DNA of 64,000 nucleotides from Butyrivibrio sp. (GCF_015056685.1 NZ_SVFW01000018.1:4523-68522); one strand, 5' to 3'; shown: positions 1 through 9,109, numbered from the stretch's first letter. Translations and numbers: made by a program. Notes: generated from the letters alone by a model not told the origin.

Positions 1-796
1 GCTTGTCGATATGATAAAGACCTACTGCGCCATTAGACGCTGTAGCAGCCCCGAAGTTTTTCAAATAATCGCAAACGCTTGGAGTAAGTTCTTTTCCCAG
101 AAAATCTGATAACCCGTAGACATATGGCACATCTTCCATGACTTTCATGCCTATGGCAGAACCCAGAACCTGCGCAGGCGGAAGCTTAGTTGTCTTAACT
201 TCCACCTTCCAGGTGGCCTTTCTGCCTTCGTCTGTAAGAAGCCCAAACTTTGGAACACATCCAAGAATTGATCCAAAGAGCTCTATGATTCCGGAATTTC
301 TGTTGCATCTTGCTCCCAAAACAGAATTGGCATATACAACTGCCGAGGACTCAGCCCAGCTAAGAATATCGCCTTTCTTTGGCCTGTTGCCCTGCTCATC
401 AAAGTAGCAGGCACACGAAAAACTGTCCTTACTTTTAAGTCCAAGTTTAGACAGCTGCTTTTCATATCTCTTTTGCTCGGAATACATGAATTTATAAAAT
501 ACAAGATCCTGGATAACATTCGATGGAACGTTCCTATCAAGAGGTCTTGGATCCATCGTGAATTGCTGCTTGGAAACAACCCCTGCATCAATAAGTTCAT
601 CCATTAATTTGTAGACAGGATTAATTACCTGAAGACCAAAACTAGTTACAAGATGCCCATATTTACCTGTAACTTCAACCATTTCTTCCGCCCCAAAGAG
701 CTCTCCGTATCTTACCAGAGTCTCCATGATCTTGGCGTAAGTTTCCCCCTTTTTGCCGTCGTAGATTTCCTGTTGCTCGCTTGTAAGCCTCATCAT
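1..796 (-). CDS. Aconitase X (AcnX/DUF521) family dehydratase, large catalytic part; truncated by the window edge
   Basis: The frame stays open from the ATG at 794-796 to the window edge, giving the first 265 residues. It starts MMRLTSEQQEIYDG and contains the family landmarks FTMDPRP (about residue 82), GARCNRNSG (about 165) and, near the edge, a GAATASNGAVGLYH segment. These match AcnX proteins, iron-sulfur dehydratases that include cis-3-hydroxy-L-proline dehydratase and mevalonate-5-phosphate dehydratase. A GGGGG-rich ribosome site lies 6 bases upstream. The C-terminal part and any separate small subunit lie outside the window, so substrate cannot be chosen; bacterial members near sugar or amino acid genes are usually hydroxyproline dehydratases. 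The gene lies downstream of the glycosidase-like gene on the same strand. Family call firm, substrate open. Confidence 0.8.
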   Translation of the reverse strand, partial: MMRLTSEQQEIYDGKKGETYAKIMETLVRYGELFGAEEMVEVTGKYGHLVTSFGLQVINPVYKLMDELIDAGVVSKQQFTMDPRPLDRNVPSNVIQDLVFYKFMYSEQKRYEKQLSKLGLKSKDSFSCACYFDEQGNRPKKGDILSWAESSAVVYANSVLGARCNRNSGIIELFGSILGCVPKFGLLTDEGRKATWKVEVKTTKLPPAQVLGSAIGMKVMEDVPYVYGLSDFLGKELTPSVCDYLKNFGAATASNGAVGLYHIDK

Positions 797-857
797 ACAA
801 TCCCCCACCATTCTAATTGCAAAAACAAAAAGCTTATATCGTTATTTAGTTCTGTAT

Positions 858-3800
858 TTAGTTTACAGCATCAGGAACATTTTTAGCAATTATCTTGTTG
901 GAATGTACGTCCCCAAGGACCATTACTGGCTCACTCATTATCCCCATTGAAATTACATTGTAGGTGCTTGTAAATGAGTCTCCACAACTTCTAAATGAAT
1001 CCGGTCCAAGCCAGACCATATCATCGCCAATGAGATGAAGCTGTCCAAACCCATTATATCGATTTCCAAGAAGAACCAGTTTTACTCTGCAAGCCTCTTT
1101 GCCATGTAATGATGCATTTTGTGGAGCAAAAGCAACTATCTGGGCCTTTACTTTCGGGACACAAACTTTCACTGCTGCTCCCTCAAAATAAGGAATGTGA
1201 AGAATTCTTTCTTTTTTCTTCGAATCGTCAGATTGTTCTACAGCCGGAACATCGACGTAATATTCCATATTACCTGTATAAAATGGGAATCCCTGTCTGG
1301 TATAGTCTCCCCAAAAGAGTATTTCCGGTTTAGCCACAATTATTTTCTTATTTCCGCGAAGTTCTACGCCAAATTCTCCCAGTAAGTACATGCGTTCAAG
1401 ATTTGCGTTTTCTCCAAAGCGCATTTGAATTTCAAGGATATTTTCACCTGCCCTAATCTCTGGCAGCGTAAAACACTTTATTGCTCTGTCAACATAGTAT
1501 CCCGCATCCTCTTTGAGATTTATTTCCTTTCCATTTAAGAACACCTTACAGTATTTACTGTCCTCAAGTGCCAGTTTTGCTCCAATGCAATTGATACTGC
1601 TACATATCTTTGTACTTAAAGACAGAATATAGTCTCGGCTTGAAGGTTTGCGCGCGTATGGCTGGCATACATCTTCGTACCTTCCCGGCAAACCTGTTTT
1701 TTTCCTTAACAAATTATCAATTTGAAGAATCTCTTTTTCTTCATCACAAGTATCTACGATAACTTCTTGCGTCTCTATATTCTTTAATTTATACATAAAC
1801 ATATCTATAAGGTACACGTTAGGTTCAAGGTTTTTATATCCGGAAGGGCGGGAAATACGAACTCCTGAAGAAAGGCACTTTTTCATTGTTTCGGCGTTAT
1901 TATCATCACATTCTTTTTTGCATAAATTCTTATCTTCAGAGATATCTTTTAACTCCAAAAGGCATGAATCCTGGTTATACATTTCAATAAAAACTTTGGT
2001 CCTGCCATCCCTAACAATGGCTTCAACTTTTTGTATATCTCCTGTAATGGCGTCATAACGGGTAACACTGTAATTTCCTTTGAATGTGAGCCATATTTTA
2101 TCTGATTCGTTTATAGCTCGTCTCTCCCATATTCCATTGTCTCTGGCCTTCACACCAGCGAATGCTTGCGCCAAAAAGAATACGTTTTTATTACCAGTTT
2201 TTCTCATGTTAAAAAGATATTTTTCTGTTCTTCTGCCTTTATTATCAAATATGTCTACAGTTCTTAAATCATCTATTTTCTCAATGAGCTCATCTATTGA
2301 AACAACCGTTTGTGCTATGTCATTCAGATCGTCATTGGACTTTAGCACAATAAGTCTTCCCCCTGTCTTAGCAAAGTTTCTTAGAAGCTTTATTGTGCTC
2401 TTTCTTAGAGTCATATTCGATGGCACAATAATCGTGGAATACTCCATTTGTCCCATACTAAAAAGACCATTTCCTTTGTATTTGGCATCCTCATTAGCCA
2501 AAGCCTCAGAAATATAATCAAAGTCATAGCCCCCGGTAATAAGCCTTTCACAAAGTTCCTCAAATTCTCTTTCCATGGATTTCTGCTCTGAAAAATGAGT
2601 TTCAGAAGGCCCCAGTAATCTCCAAAAGCTCTCAATTGGGTGTATAACACCGATTTGAGTGACCGGTTTTCCCTTGGTCAACATATAGTTAATTCTGCCA
2701 AAGTAATCCTCAATATAAGAAAACTCTTTATACCATGGGGACTGCCAACCAATTGCCGCAGGATAATCTCTTTTTGCTTCTCCCTCCATAGTTGCCCAAG
2801 CCAGATGATGGACTCTTGTTGTTATACCTAGGGCAGCCTGCCAGTCTCCTGCCAGTTTGTAGCCCTTAAAATCAAAATTCCACTGTGTAACACCGTACTC
2901 CTCGCTAAGAGCACCTTCAAGTCCGTACTGATGAACAACGCTTGTTACCTGTTTGGCGGTAGTAAACTCCCTGATATCACAAAGGTTATCCATTCCCGGC
3001 AATCCAAATTCCTTATAATGTCGCATTGCTTCACCAACAGCATCCGCCTGAGCTTGTAAACTCTCCTCACCTAAAATATGCCCTGCATATGCTATATTAT
3101 TCTCTCTGCACCATGATCCTATCTGCCTGTGGTAGGCTTCGTTGTATAGCTCTGTGCATGCTTCATATAAAAAGTATCTGATATCAGACCCTGATCCATC
3201 CCAAAATACATAAGGAAGTGATTCAAAAAAATTTAGTCCGGATATTTTTTCAAAACGATCAGGAAGGTTTTTAGTAAAAGGAATCCTTAAATCGCCTTTG
3301 TTATCAGAAAAATTCGGACGTATAAACCCGGCAATATTGGGCTCATCTGTAAAAATAGATGGGATTGTCTTTCCAAATTCTTCACCAACGGCCTGTTTAT
3401 AACGCTTATAAGTAACCTGTAAAAAATATGAAATTGCCTCCGGATTCATTGTATCAACATAGGTTTGGTAATTGCGCCATGGAGATTCCTTCTCTACCAC
3501 TTCAAACGCATACCAATTCTCATTGCCGTCAAGACCTGTTATTTTCCCTTTTTCTCTCTTCAGATTGTATGAATAAAGTATTCTTCCTTCTGTATTCTTA
3601 TTTTGCGTGAGCACCAAAAATCGCTTTCGATAGTTCAGATTTTTAGTTACAATGCCTCCTCCAAATCCAGAGGCATACCTGTCTTCATCATACAAATAGC
3701 AAAGCATGCTATTTTGCTTGGCTTTTTCAACACAGTACTTGATCAGATCCATAAATTCATCTGATAAATACTCATTTTTCAATCCAACTCTGACGTGTAC

Positions 3801-3965
3801 ATGAAATCCGCCAAAACCCATTTCTTTAAAATATTGAATCTGCTCATCAATCATTTCTTTTGTAATAAGACCATTCCATGACCAAAAGGGTGCTCCCCGA
3901 TAACATGGCTGTGGATTTATGAACTCGTCCCTAGCTATTTCTTCTCTGGAATTTGTATAAATCAT
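858..3965 (-). CDS. Large GH106-like glycoside hydrolase (putative alpha-L-rhamnosidase-like)
   Basis: About 1035 residues with no signal peptide or membrane segment, so probably cytoplasmic. The N-terminal half has the look of a TIM-barrel glycosidase: a PFWSWNGLITKE opening, GFGGFHVHVRVG, a YDEDRYASGFGGG segment and FTDEPN (about 209-214), whose acidic pair is a candidate catalytic site. The C-terminal third looks like beta-sandwich modules. The layout resembles GH106 alpha-L-rhamnosidases and related unclassified enzymes of plant-cell-wall loci, but I cannot place it firmly in a numbered family. I chose the ATG at 3963-3965, which has GGAGG five bases upstream; a longer TTG start would overlap that site. 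A divergent AraC regulator begins 132 bp away and probably controls it. Confidence 0.6.
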   Translation of the reverse strand: MIYTNSREEIARDEFINPQPCYRGAPFWSWNGLITKEMIDEQIQYFKEMGFGGFHVHVRVGLKNEYLSDEFMDLIKYCVEKAKQNSMLCYLYDEDRYASGFGGGIVTKNLNYRKRFLVLTQNKNTEGRILYSYNLKREKGKITGLDGNENWYAFEVVEKESPWRNYQTYVDTMNPEAISYFLQVTYKRYKQAVGEEFGKTIPSIFTDEPNIAGFIRPNFSDNKGDLRIPFTKNLPDRFEKISGLNFFESLPYVFWDGSGSDIRYFLYEACTELYNEAYHRQIGSWCRENNIAYAGHILGEESLQAQADAVGEAMRHYKEFGLPGMDNLCDIREFTTAKQVTSVVHQYGLEGALSEEYGVTQWNFDFKGYKLAGDWQAALGITTRVHHLAWATMEGEAKRDYPAAIGWQSPWYKEFSYIEDYFGRINYMLTKGKPVTQIGVIHPIESFWRLLGPSETHFSEQKSMEREFEELCERLITGGYDFDYISEALANEDAKYKGNGLFSMGQMEYSTIIVPSNMTLRKSTIKLLRNFAKTGGRLIVLKSNDDLNDIAQTVVSIDELIEKIDDLRTVDIFDNKGRRTEKYLFNMRKTGNKNVFFLAQAFAGVKARDNGIWERRAINESDKIWLTFKGNYSVTRYDAITGDIQKVEAIVRDGRTKVFIEMYNQDSCLLELKDISEDKNLCKKECDDNNAETMKKCLSSGVRISRPSGYKNLEPNVYLIDMFMYKLKNIETQEVIVDTCDEEKEILQIDNLLRKKTGLPGRYEDVCQPYARKPSSRDYILSLSTKICSSINCIGAKLALEDSKYCKVFLNGKEINLKEDAGYYVDRAIKCFTLPEIRAGENILEIQMRFGENANLERMYLLGEFGVELRGNKKIIVAKPEILFWGDYTRQGFPFYTGNMEYYVDVPAVEQSDDSKKKERILHIPYFEGAAVKVCVPKVKAQIVAFAPQNASLHGKEACRVKLVLLGNRYNGFGQLHLIGDDMVWLGPDSFRSCGDSFTSTYNVISMGIMSEPVMVLGDVHSNKIIAKNVPDAVN

Positions 3966-4097
3966 AGTATCCTCCAAAAATTGATATTGTTACCTGCTTC
4001 TCTATAGAAGTATATTGATTTCTCTGATGTTTCTGCTAGCATAATAATTGATTGCAATTCGGCATATATTGATATCATAAATTTTGGAGTTAATTAT

Positions 4098-4916
4098 ATG
4101 AATGCATATTTTGAAACGCTGATAGACTCAGAAATCAGCTTTTTCTTTGATGGAATAGGAATATACTACTGCTTCGAAGGCAACGGCCTTTCTCTGGATG
4201 GAAAAAAAGAATGTACACTCCATACAAATCAATTTGTGCTAGCCTGTGGAAAAAGCAAGGTCACACTAAAAGCAGATAAGAAGTATCATGGACCGGCCAG
4301 ATTACTCAGAGTTGATTTTTCAAAAGACGAGTTAGAAAAGTCTCTGTCTGTATTAGAAAACAGAGCTGATTTAAAAGATTTTTCACTTTTTTCTGCAATA
4401 AAAAACAATCACAGCTTTAAATATATTTTAAACGACGACAATGCACTAAATGTTTTTCACCTCATTTATCTGATAGCCCACGAATTCAACCACAACACTA
4501 CAGGAAGCGATATAATTTGTTCTAACACAATTTCAAGTCTGGTTTTGATTACATCAAGACTCTACAGCTATAACAAAAATGAAAACATGAATATGGTAAC
4601 ACCTAAAGCTGATATTGACTATATTTTAAAATACATATATCAAAACATTGCGTCTGATTTGTCACTTAAAACCCTCGCAGAAATCTTGGGGTATTCAAGA
4701 GAACATCTCTGCCGCTATTTTAAAAAAGAAACTAATACTAATCTGTCAAAGTACATCGCTACTCAGCGAGTTAAACGGGCAATAAGCCGTATGGATACTG
4801 ATGAATTCACCATCAGTGAAATCGCTGAATATGCAGGTTTTTCTTCAGTTTCAACTTTTGAACGCAATTTCAAGAAAATCACAGGAAAAAGCCCGTCAGA
4901 ATATAAACGGAAATGA
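4098..4916 (+). CDS. AraC-family transcriptional regulator
   Basis: A 272-residue protein with an N-terminal cupin-like effector domain (about 1-160) and a C-terminal double helix-turn-helix of AraC type (about 172-272). The first HTH lies around LKTLAEILGYSREHLCRYFK and the second around ISEIAEYAGFSSVSTFERNF, ending in the usual TGKSPSEYKR. GGAG lies nine bases before the ATG. It is transcribed away from the glycosidase-like gene; the 132-bp gap contains several TATTGAT-like words (around 3983, 4014 and 4066) that could be binding sites. The likely role is sugar-responsive activation of that gene. It ends only 8 bp before the convergent flavoprotein gene. Confidence 0.88.
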   Translation: MNAYFETLIDSEISFFFDGIGIYYCFEGNGLSLDGKKECTLHTNQFVLACGKSKVTLKADKKYHGPARLLRVDFSKDELEKSLSVLENRADLKDFSLFSAIKNNHSFKYILNDDNALNVFHLIYLIAHEFNHNTTGSDIICSNTISSLVLITSRLYSYNKNENMNMVTPKADIDYILKYIYQNIASDLSLKTLAEILGYSREHLCRYFKKETNTNLSKYIATQRVKRAISRMDTDEFTISEIAEYAGFSSVSTFERNFKKITGKSPSEYKRK

Positions 4917-4924
4917 GCTACGTA

Positions 4925-5551
4925 TCATTTCCCATCAGGAAAACTTGTGAATGCATCTCTTTCCACAGCCGGAAGGCCATATTTTTCTTTTGCATCGGAA
5001 AAAGCCTTTATCATGAAAGACATATTCCTTGCAAGATTTCTCATTGTCTGAAGTCCCTCAAGATCTTTTTTAACATCTTCGGCATCAAATCCATGCACCT
5101 GATTCCAGTATGTGCTTGAAGCCACCGGCATTCCGCTTATAGTAAAGTATTTGTTCAGGACATCAAAACTTGCAGTATTGCCGCCTCTTCTGCAGCTTAC
5201 GACAGCCGCACCGACCTTCATCTGCTTGGAAAAAGAAGTACTGTAAAAAAGCCTGTCCATAAAAGAAAGGATTGTACCATTTGGGGAGCCATAGTATACA
5301 GGGCTTCCAACAACCAATCCATCTGCCTCTTCGAACTTCCCTGCAACTTCATTTACAAGATCATTAACAACACACTTTCCATTTTTCTCGCAATACCCGC
5401 AGGAAACGCAGCCTCTGATATCTTTATTGCCCACGTGGATGATCTCCGTCTCTATTCCTTCCTCATTAAATATTGAAATCATCTCATTAAGTGCAGTAGC
5501 TGTGCAGCCATTTGCCTTTGGACTGCCATTAAGTAAAAGAACTTTTGCCAT
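4925..5551 (-). CDS. NADPH-dependent FMN reductase / flavodoxin-fold iron-sulfur-type flavoprotein
   Basis: A 208-residue flavodoxin-fold protein. LLNGSPKANGCTATAL near the N-terminus is the FMN phosphate loop, followed by a cysteine cluster GCVSCGYCEKNGKCVVND (about 48-65) typical of iron-sulfur flavoproteins and multimeric flavodoxin-type reductases, then SPVYYGSPNG. It probably carries electrons from NAD(P)H to small acceptors such as quinones. AAGGAG precedes the ATG. It is the last gene of the leftward run 8912-4925 and lies 30 bp after a second flavodoxin-fold gene, suggesting co-transcription. The physiological substrate is unknown. Confidence 0.82.
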   Translation of the reverse strand: MAKVLLLNGSPKANGCTATALNEMISIFNEEGIETEIIHVGNKDIRGCVSCGYCEKNGKCVVNDLVNEVAGKFEEADGLVVGSPVYYGSPNGTILSFMDRLFYSTSFSKQMKVGAAVVSCRRGGNTASFDVLNKYFTISGMPVASSTYWNQVHGFDAEDVKKDLEGLQTMRNLARNMSFMIKAFSDAKEKYGLPAVERDAFTSFPDGK

Positions 5552-5581
5552 GTTGAATACTCCTTCCTAAAAAAACGCAAG

Positions 5582-6142
5582 TTATAAATTATAAATACAC
5601 CCGTTGACAATACTCTCAACATCTACGCCAACCACATCAAGTCCAATAGCCTGAATCTTTTCACAGTCCTGAATACCATAGAAGTTTTGGGCAAGCGTCT
5701 TGATGTATCCGTATCCAAACTCTTCCGGAACGAAGCAACCACCAGCTGTAGTAACATAATAAAGCTTATGGGCATTACAAAGAGATTTCGGATAGCCTTC
5801 ATCTGTATATTCAAAGGTTATGCCTAAAACATTGATGTGCTCTACATACTGCTTAAGTGAAGCTGGGAATGATAAGTCATAGTACGGCGCTGCAATTACA
5901 ATTGTATCCGCCTTTGCAAAGGTCTTTGCAAGGTTGAAATAAACATCTGAGAAGTCACCCCTTGCAATACAATCGTCTCTATATGCAAGAAATTTCTCAT
6001 CTGTTTTAGGAAAAGAAATATTTTCAAGCTTTACTTCTAATATTTCTTCAGATGTTTTTTTACTAAGCTTTTCTATAAGCTTGTCAGCAATTCTTTTGGT
6101 TCTTGAATTCTTTTTTACACAAGCGTTAACTAATAAAATCAT
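5582..6142 (-). CDS. NAD(P)H-dependent quinone-oxidoreductase-like flavodoxin-fold protein
   Basis: A 186-residue cytoplasmic protein of the NQO/azoreductase-like flavodoxin superfamily. It begins ILLVNACVKKNSRTKRIADKL, a phosphate-binding loop in which the usual GSPR is replaced by NACVKKNSRT, and carries IVIAAPYYDLSFPASLKQY for flavin ring contact. Its ATG overlaps the stop codon of the upstream DUF3021 gene (TAATG), so translation is probably coupled. Position between a LytTR/DUF3021 pair and another flavoprotein suggests a stress-linked redox role; the substrate is not predictable. Confidence 0.75.
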   Translation of the reverse strand: MILLVNACVKKNSRTKRIADKLIEKLSKKTSEEILEVKLENISFPKTDEKFLAYRDDCIARGDFSDVYFNLAKTFAKADTIVIAAPYYDLSFPASLKQYVEHINVLGITFEYTDEGYPKSLCNAHKLYYVTTAGGCFVPEEFGYGYIKTLAQNFYGIQDCEKIQAIGLDVVGVDVESIVNGCIYNL

Positions 6143-6579
6143 TATTCCTTATCCCTCACACTTTCAAGGGCATCTGAGATAAGCTTCTCATCATGCCTGA
6201 ACATGATGCCAGTGCCTACCCATGATGCAGCATAGACAACCACGAAGATTACAGTTATCTGAACAAAGCCATTTTTAGTTTTGTACCAGTTACAAAGATG
6301 TCCGAATACAATAATTATAATATACATCAGAAAAAAATGCAGAAGCGTCACCAGGTTATGCATTAGTGCAGACAACTCTTTATCGTATTTATCATTATAA
6401 AGAAGCAACACTGTTACCAGACTGCATAAAAAGCTGGCAACAAGGATTGATCCCGGAGTATACCAGTCAAAAGACCACTCATTTTTCCTCATTACCAATA
6501 ATCCGATAAGGCTGACAGCGCACAATACCAGGAAGCTGACCAGCATAGTTTGTTCCATTACTATCTTTAGCTTTTTCAT
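6142..6579 (-). CDS. DUF3021 family four-helix membrane protein
   Basis: A 145-residue integral membrane protein with four hydrophobic helices, starting MKKLKIVMEQTMLVSFLVL. The short form is preferred because its ATG overlaps the TGA of the LytTR gene (ATGA), the usual arrangement for this pair; a longer open frame reading back into the LytTR gene is a shadow. DUF3021 proteins are nearly always encoded beside a LytTR regulator and are thought to act as its membrane partner, possibly restraining it in an unstressed membrane. It ends in the TAATG overlap with the next oxidoreductase gene. Confidence 0.82.
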   Translation of the reverse strand: MKKLKIVMEQTMLVSFLVLCAVSLIGLLVMRKNEWSFDWYTPGSILVASFLCSLVTVLLLYNDKYDKELSALMHNLVTLLHFFLMYIIIIVFGHLCNWYKTKNGFVQITVIFVVVYAASWVGTGIMFRHDEKLISDALESVRDKE

Positions 6580-7010
6580 AGTCCCAACCTCTTCTTCATC
6601 TCTTTTACATAGCTTCTGGTAATAAGAATAACCTCTCCATTCAAAAGAACTGCTCTCATCCTGGCATTGGTCTCCGCTTTTACACTTTTTATCTTTCTGA
6701 TATTGCAAAGCATGGATTTAGAACACCTAAAGAACCTGAAATCCAAAGCATTTTCTACCTCGTAGAGACGGCTTCGCAGCTCAATGCAGTCATCCTTAGT
6801 ATAGGCAAAGCACTTATCATCTACTGTTTCTATGTAATAGATCTTGGAAATCGGGCATGGAATGCTCTCGCCTTCCTTATAGCCCATAATGATCTGCTCC
6901 CCGTTTTCAAGCAGCCCAATTGCAGTGTCTATGGCAGTTGTGCGCCCATATGCATTTACAACTGCGTATTCACTTTCATCCTGTGAAATCTTATTAAACG
7001 TTACCTTCAA
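6576..7010 (-). CDS. LytTR-domain DNA-binding regulator
   Basis: A 144-residue protein with a C-terminal LytTR DNA-binding domain (about 45-144: KIYYIETVDDKCFAYTKDD, RFFRCSKSMLCNIRKIKSVK, LITRSYVKEMKKRLG) and no receiver domain. The start is a TTG at 7008-7010 with AGAGGAAA seven bases upstream; no ATG fits as well. It lies 71 bp after the ABC permease gene and overlaps DUF3021 by four bases. Stand-alone LytTR/DUF3021 pairs typically regulate a neighbouring ABC exporter and themselves. The dyads at 7035-7067 and 9001-9027 are candidate sites, although LytTR proteins usually prefer spaced direct repeats. Confidence 0.85.
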   Translation of the reverse strand: MKVTFNKISQDESEYAVVNAYGRTTAIDTAIGLLENGEQIIMGYKEGESIPCPISKIYYIETVDDKCFAYTKDDCIELRSRLYEVENALDFRFFRCSKSMLCNIRKIKSVKAETNARMRAVLLNGEVILITRSYVKEMKKRLGL

Positions 7011-7034
7011 GGCTTTTCCTCTTTATTTTCTGTT

Positions 7035-7067
7035 ATATATTCTTGAACATAAAGTCCAAGAATATAT
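7035..7067. promoter_or_regulatory. Perfect 11-bp inverted repeat between ABC permease and LytTR genes
   Basis: Arms ATATATTCTTG (7035-7045) and CAAGAATATAT (7057-7067) pair perfectly around an 11-base loop. No T-run follows on the minus strand, so it does not look like a simple terminator; an operator for the LytTR gene or an RNA-processing or attenuation hairpin fits better. Confidence 0.5.
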
Positions 7068-7081
7068 TAACCATGTTTCAT

Positions 7082-7999
7082 TCAAGTGTTATACACTTTT
7101 GGATAGATGATCCTTGTAGCTGCAATAAATGCCACTGTAACTATTATTATATATATGCAGGTCTGATTCAATGACCAAGTTGAAGAACCAACCTGTGTGT
7201 TAAAAGAAAAATACTCTCTCATGCCATGTAAGAATGCGCCGCCGTCTACTCCGCCTATGCTCTCATCCATATGATTTAAAACTCCAGCGGTCAGGAAATT
7301 TCTGATAAGTACAGTGATTCCTGTGGCCGGGATGAGGTTACATACATTCTGTACTGTCTTGCTGAATTCAGATAACGGAAGGTACGCGCCAACTATAAAA
7401 CCTGACACTGCAGAAATGATTCCCATAAATGCACTGCAGGTGCCCATTTTCTTAAAAAACATCATTATAAGAGTAAAGATTGCTGTAGATGAAAGAGTGC
7501 CCAAGAAAATCACTCCAACAAGACCTATAATATCTGAAATTTCAAAATACATGGTTCCGTTCAAAAGAAGCACTCCAATTCCGCAAAACAGAACCACTAA
7601 GGTCTGAAAAAAGGCTGAAACTACCGCTGCCAGGAAATATGAAAGGATGATCTCAGCTCTTTTTACAGGGGTTGATATCATATCAAAATACACTCTGTCT
7701 TCCCTGTCCCTGACTATGGTTTCAAGGGCATTGTAGGGAATGGTGATCAGTGCAGTGCTGATGATACCTGTAAGTAATATACCATTCACAAACTGATCCA
7801 TGTCCTTTGCTAATATCAGCTTCTCAAGGCCCGTTGCAGCGTGCTCAAGCGATGACAAAAAGGTACTCTTTAAAAACAATAGATAAAGAATAAGAATAAT
7901 AAGCGGTGTTAGCATTGAGAAAAAAATTGATCCCTTATTATTCATATATACCAGTATGTTTCTTTTTGTAAGACCTAAAAGACCTCTTATTTTAGCCAT
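7082..7999 (-). CDS. ABC-2 type exporter permease
   Basis: A 305-residue membrane protein with six hydrophobic segments in the ABC-2 pattern: a first helix around FSMLTPLIILILYLLFL, a large loop (about 45-95), three central helices, and a last helix near IYIIIVTVAFIAATRIIY. The central loop holds EDRVYFDMISTPVKRAEIILSY-like sequence typical of multidrug or bacteriocin-type exporters. Its ATG lies inside the end of the ATPase gene (8-bp overlap), so the two form one transporter. The substrate is unknown; redox and LytTR neighbours suggest export of a toxic or signalling compound. Confidence 0.85.
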   Translation of the reverse strand: MAKIRGLLGLTKRNILVYMNNKGSIFFSMLTPLIILILYLLFLKSTFLSSLEHAATGLEKLILAKDMDQFVNGILLTGIISTALITIPYNALETIVRDREDRVYFDMISTPVKRAEIILSYFLAAVVSAFFQTLVVLFCGIGVLLLNGTMYFEISDIIGLVGVIFLGTLSSTAIFTLIMMFFKKMGTCSAFMGIISAVSGFIVGAYLPLSEFSKTVQNVCNLIPATGITVLIRNFLTAGVLNHMDESIGGVDGGAFLHGMREYFSFNTQVGSSTWSLNQTCIYIIIVTVAFIAATRIIYPKVYNT

Positions 8000-8912
8000 T
8001 GCACTCCACCATTTCCTTTCCTGTAAGTGTTAAAAAAACGTCGTCCATTGTTCCTTTGATCACTTCAAAATCCCTGATAAAATCTTTGTTTTTCCAGATA
8101 AATTCCATGATTCCTTCATCCATCAGAATATTGTAGTGATCAGCCTCGTAGCTAAAGCTTGGAGCACTGGAAGTTTCTATTATCTTTGTGTGTTCCTCGT
8201 TCTGTGCTGTATACCAGATAAGTTTTTTACCGGTATACCTGCTCTTTAATTCAGCAGGTGAGCCTTCGGCAATTATGTTTCCCTTGTCCATGATCACCAC
8301 GTTGTCAGCTTCTGCGGTTTCTTCCATGTAATGCGTTGTCAGGAATATAGTCAGGTTCTCGTTTTTCCTTAAGTGATTGATATAGTCCCACACCATCCTG
8401 CGAGACATGGGATCAAGTCCCGTGGTGGGCTCATCCAGAAAAAGAATGTCCGGCTTGTGGATCAGAGCCCTTGCTATATCTATTCGCCTTCTCTGTCCGC
8501 CGGAAAGATTCTCGTAACGCTTATTCCAGATTTCTTCCAGATTAAATTCGTCCCAAAAGAGCGAAAGCCTCTCCATTATCTCTTTTTTTCCATACCCGTA
8601 ATATGCGCCTCTTGTAAGGAGATTCTGCTTAACTGTCAGGTTCCCATCCAGTACTGAATTCTGAAAAACTATCCCAATAGACTTTCTGATGGCATCATCT
8701 TCTTTTCCAAGTTCATCCCCCATTAACCTGACCTGGCCTGAGGTCTTAGGAAGAATCGTGCTTAACATATTTATGGTTGTGGACTTGCCGGCTCCGTTTT
8801 CTCCAAGGAATGCAAAAAGAGAGCCCTGCTCAACTTCAAAAGAGATGTTGTTTACTGCTGTTGCATCGCCGTATTGTTTGAACAAATTACTAACTTCAAT
8901 TGCTTTTTTCAT
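7992..8912 (-). CDS. ABC exporter ATP-binding protein (DrrA/CcmA-like)
   Basis: A 306-residue ATPase starting MKKAIEVSNLF. Walker A is GENGAGKST, the signature LSGGQRRRIDIARAL, Walker B ILFLDEPTTGLDP and the switch His is in LTTHYMEE. The extra C-terminal domain (about 225-306) is typical of drug-exporter ATPases of the DrrA type. I chose the ATG at 8910-8912 because AGAGGT sits properly upstream and family homology begins there; an in-frame upstream ATG would add about 40 poorly conserved residues. It is first in the leftward operon ATPase-permease-LytTR-DUF3021-flavoproteins. Confidence 0.9.
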   Translation of the reverse strand: MKKAIEVSNLFKQYGDATAVNNISFEVEQGSLFAFLGENGAGKSTTINMLSTILPKTSGQVRLMGDELGKEDDAIRKSIGIVFQNSVLDGNLTVKQNLLTRGAYYGYGKKEIMERLSLFWDEFNLEEIWNKRYENLSGGQRRRIDIARALIHKPDILFLDEPTTGLDPMSRRMVWDYINHLRKNENLTIFLTTHYMEETAEADNVVIMDKGNIIAEGSPAELKSRYTGKKLIWYTAQNEEHTKIIETSSAPSFSYEADHYNILMDEGIMEFIWKNKDFIRDFEVIKGTMDDVFLTLTGKEMVECNG

Positions 8913-9000
8913 ATCTGACCTCTTTCTTGTTACCTGTTTTCCTGTATCTGAAACAGATATTAACTTATTTGAGGCAATAAAAAAGGAAAATGGCGGTGAC

Positions 9001-9027
9001 TTGCATTTTTTGAGAGGTGAAATGCAA
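9001..9027. promoter_or_regulatory. Inverted repeat upstream of the ABC exporter operon
   Basis: TTGCATTT (9001-9008) and AAATGCAA (9020-9027) form 8-bp arms with an 11-base spacer, partly overlapping a second small dyad ATGC-N6-GCAT (9022-9035). Lying about 90-115 bp before the ATPase start, this is a plausible operator for the operon. No protein is assigned. Confidence 0.4.
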
Positions 9028-9049
9028 AATGGCATTTAGAAAAAAAGAA

Positions 9050-9071
9050 GCCGTGACTAATAAGCCACGGC
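9050..9071 (-). terminator. Rho-independent terminator after the DUF3795 gene
   Basis: GCCGTG/CACGGC stem (9050-9055 with 9066-9071). On the minus strand it is followed by TTCTTTTTTTC, so it ends the DUF3795 transcript before the ABC operon promoter. Confidence 0.75.
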
Positions 9072-9109
9072 CAAAGGATCAATTATTTATCTATCACAAA
9101 CCGAGGTCT

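Noticed and set aside
138..600. Short open frames on both strands near the left edge
   Set aside because: They overlap the open aconitase X frame 1-796 on the minus strand, which has clear family motifs.
7035..7067. Terminator of the ABC permease gene
   Set aside because: The hairpin is AT-rich and lacks a following T-run on the minus strand.
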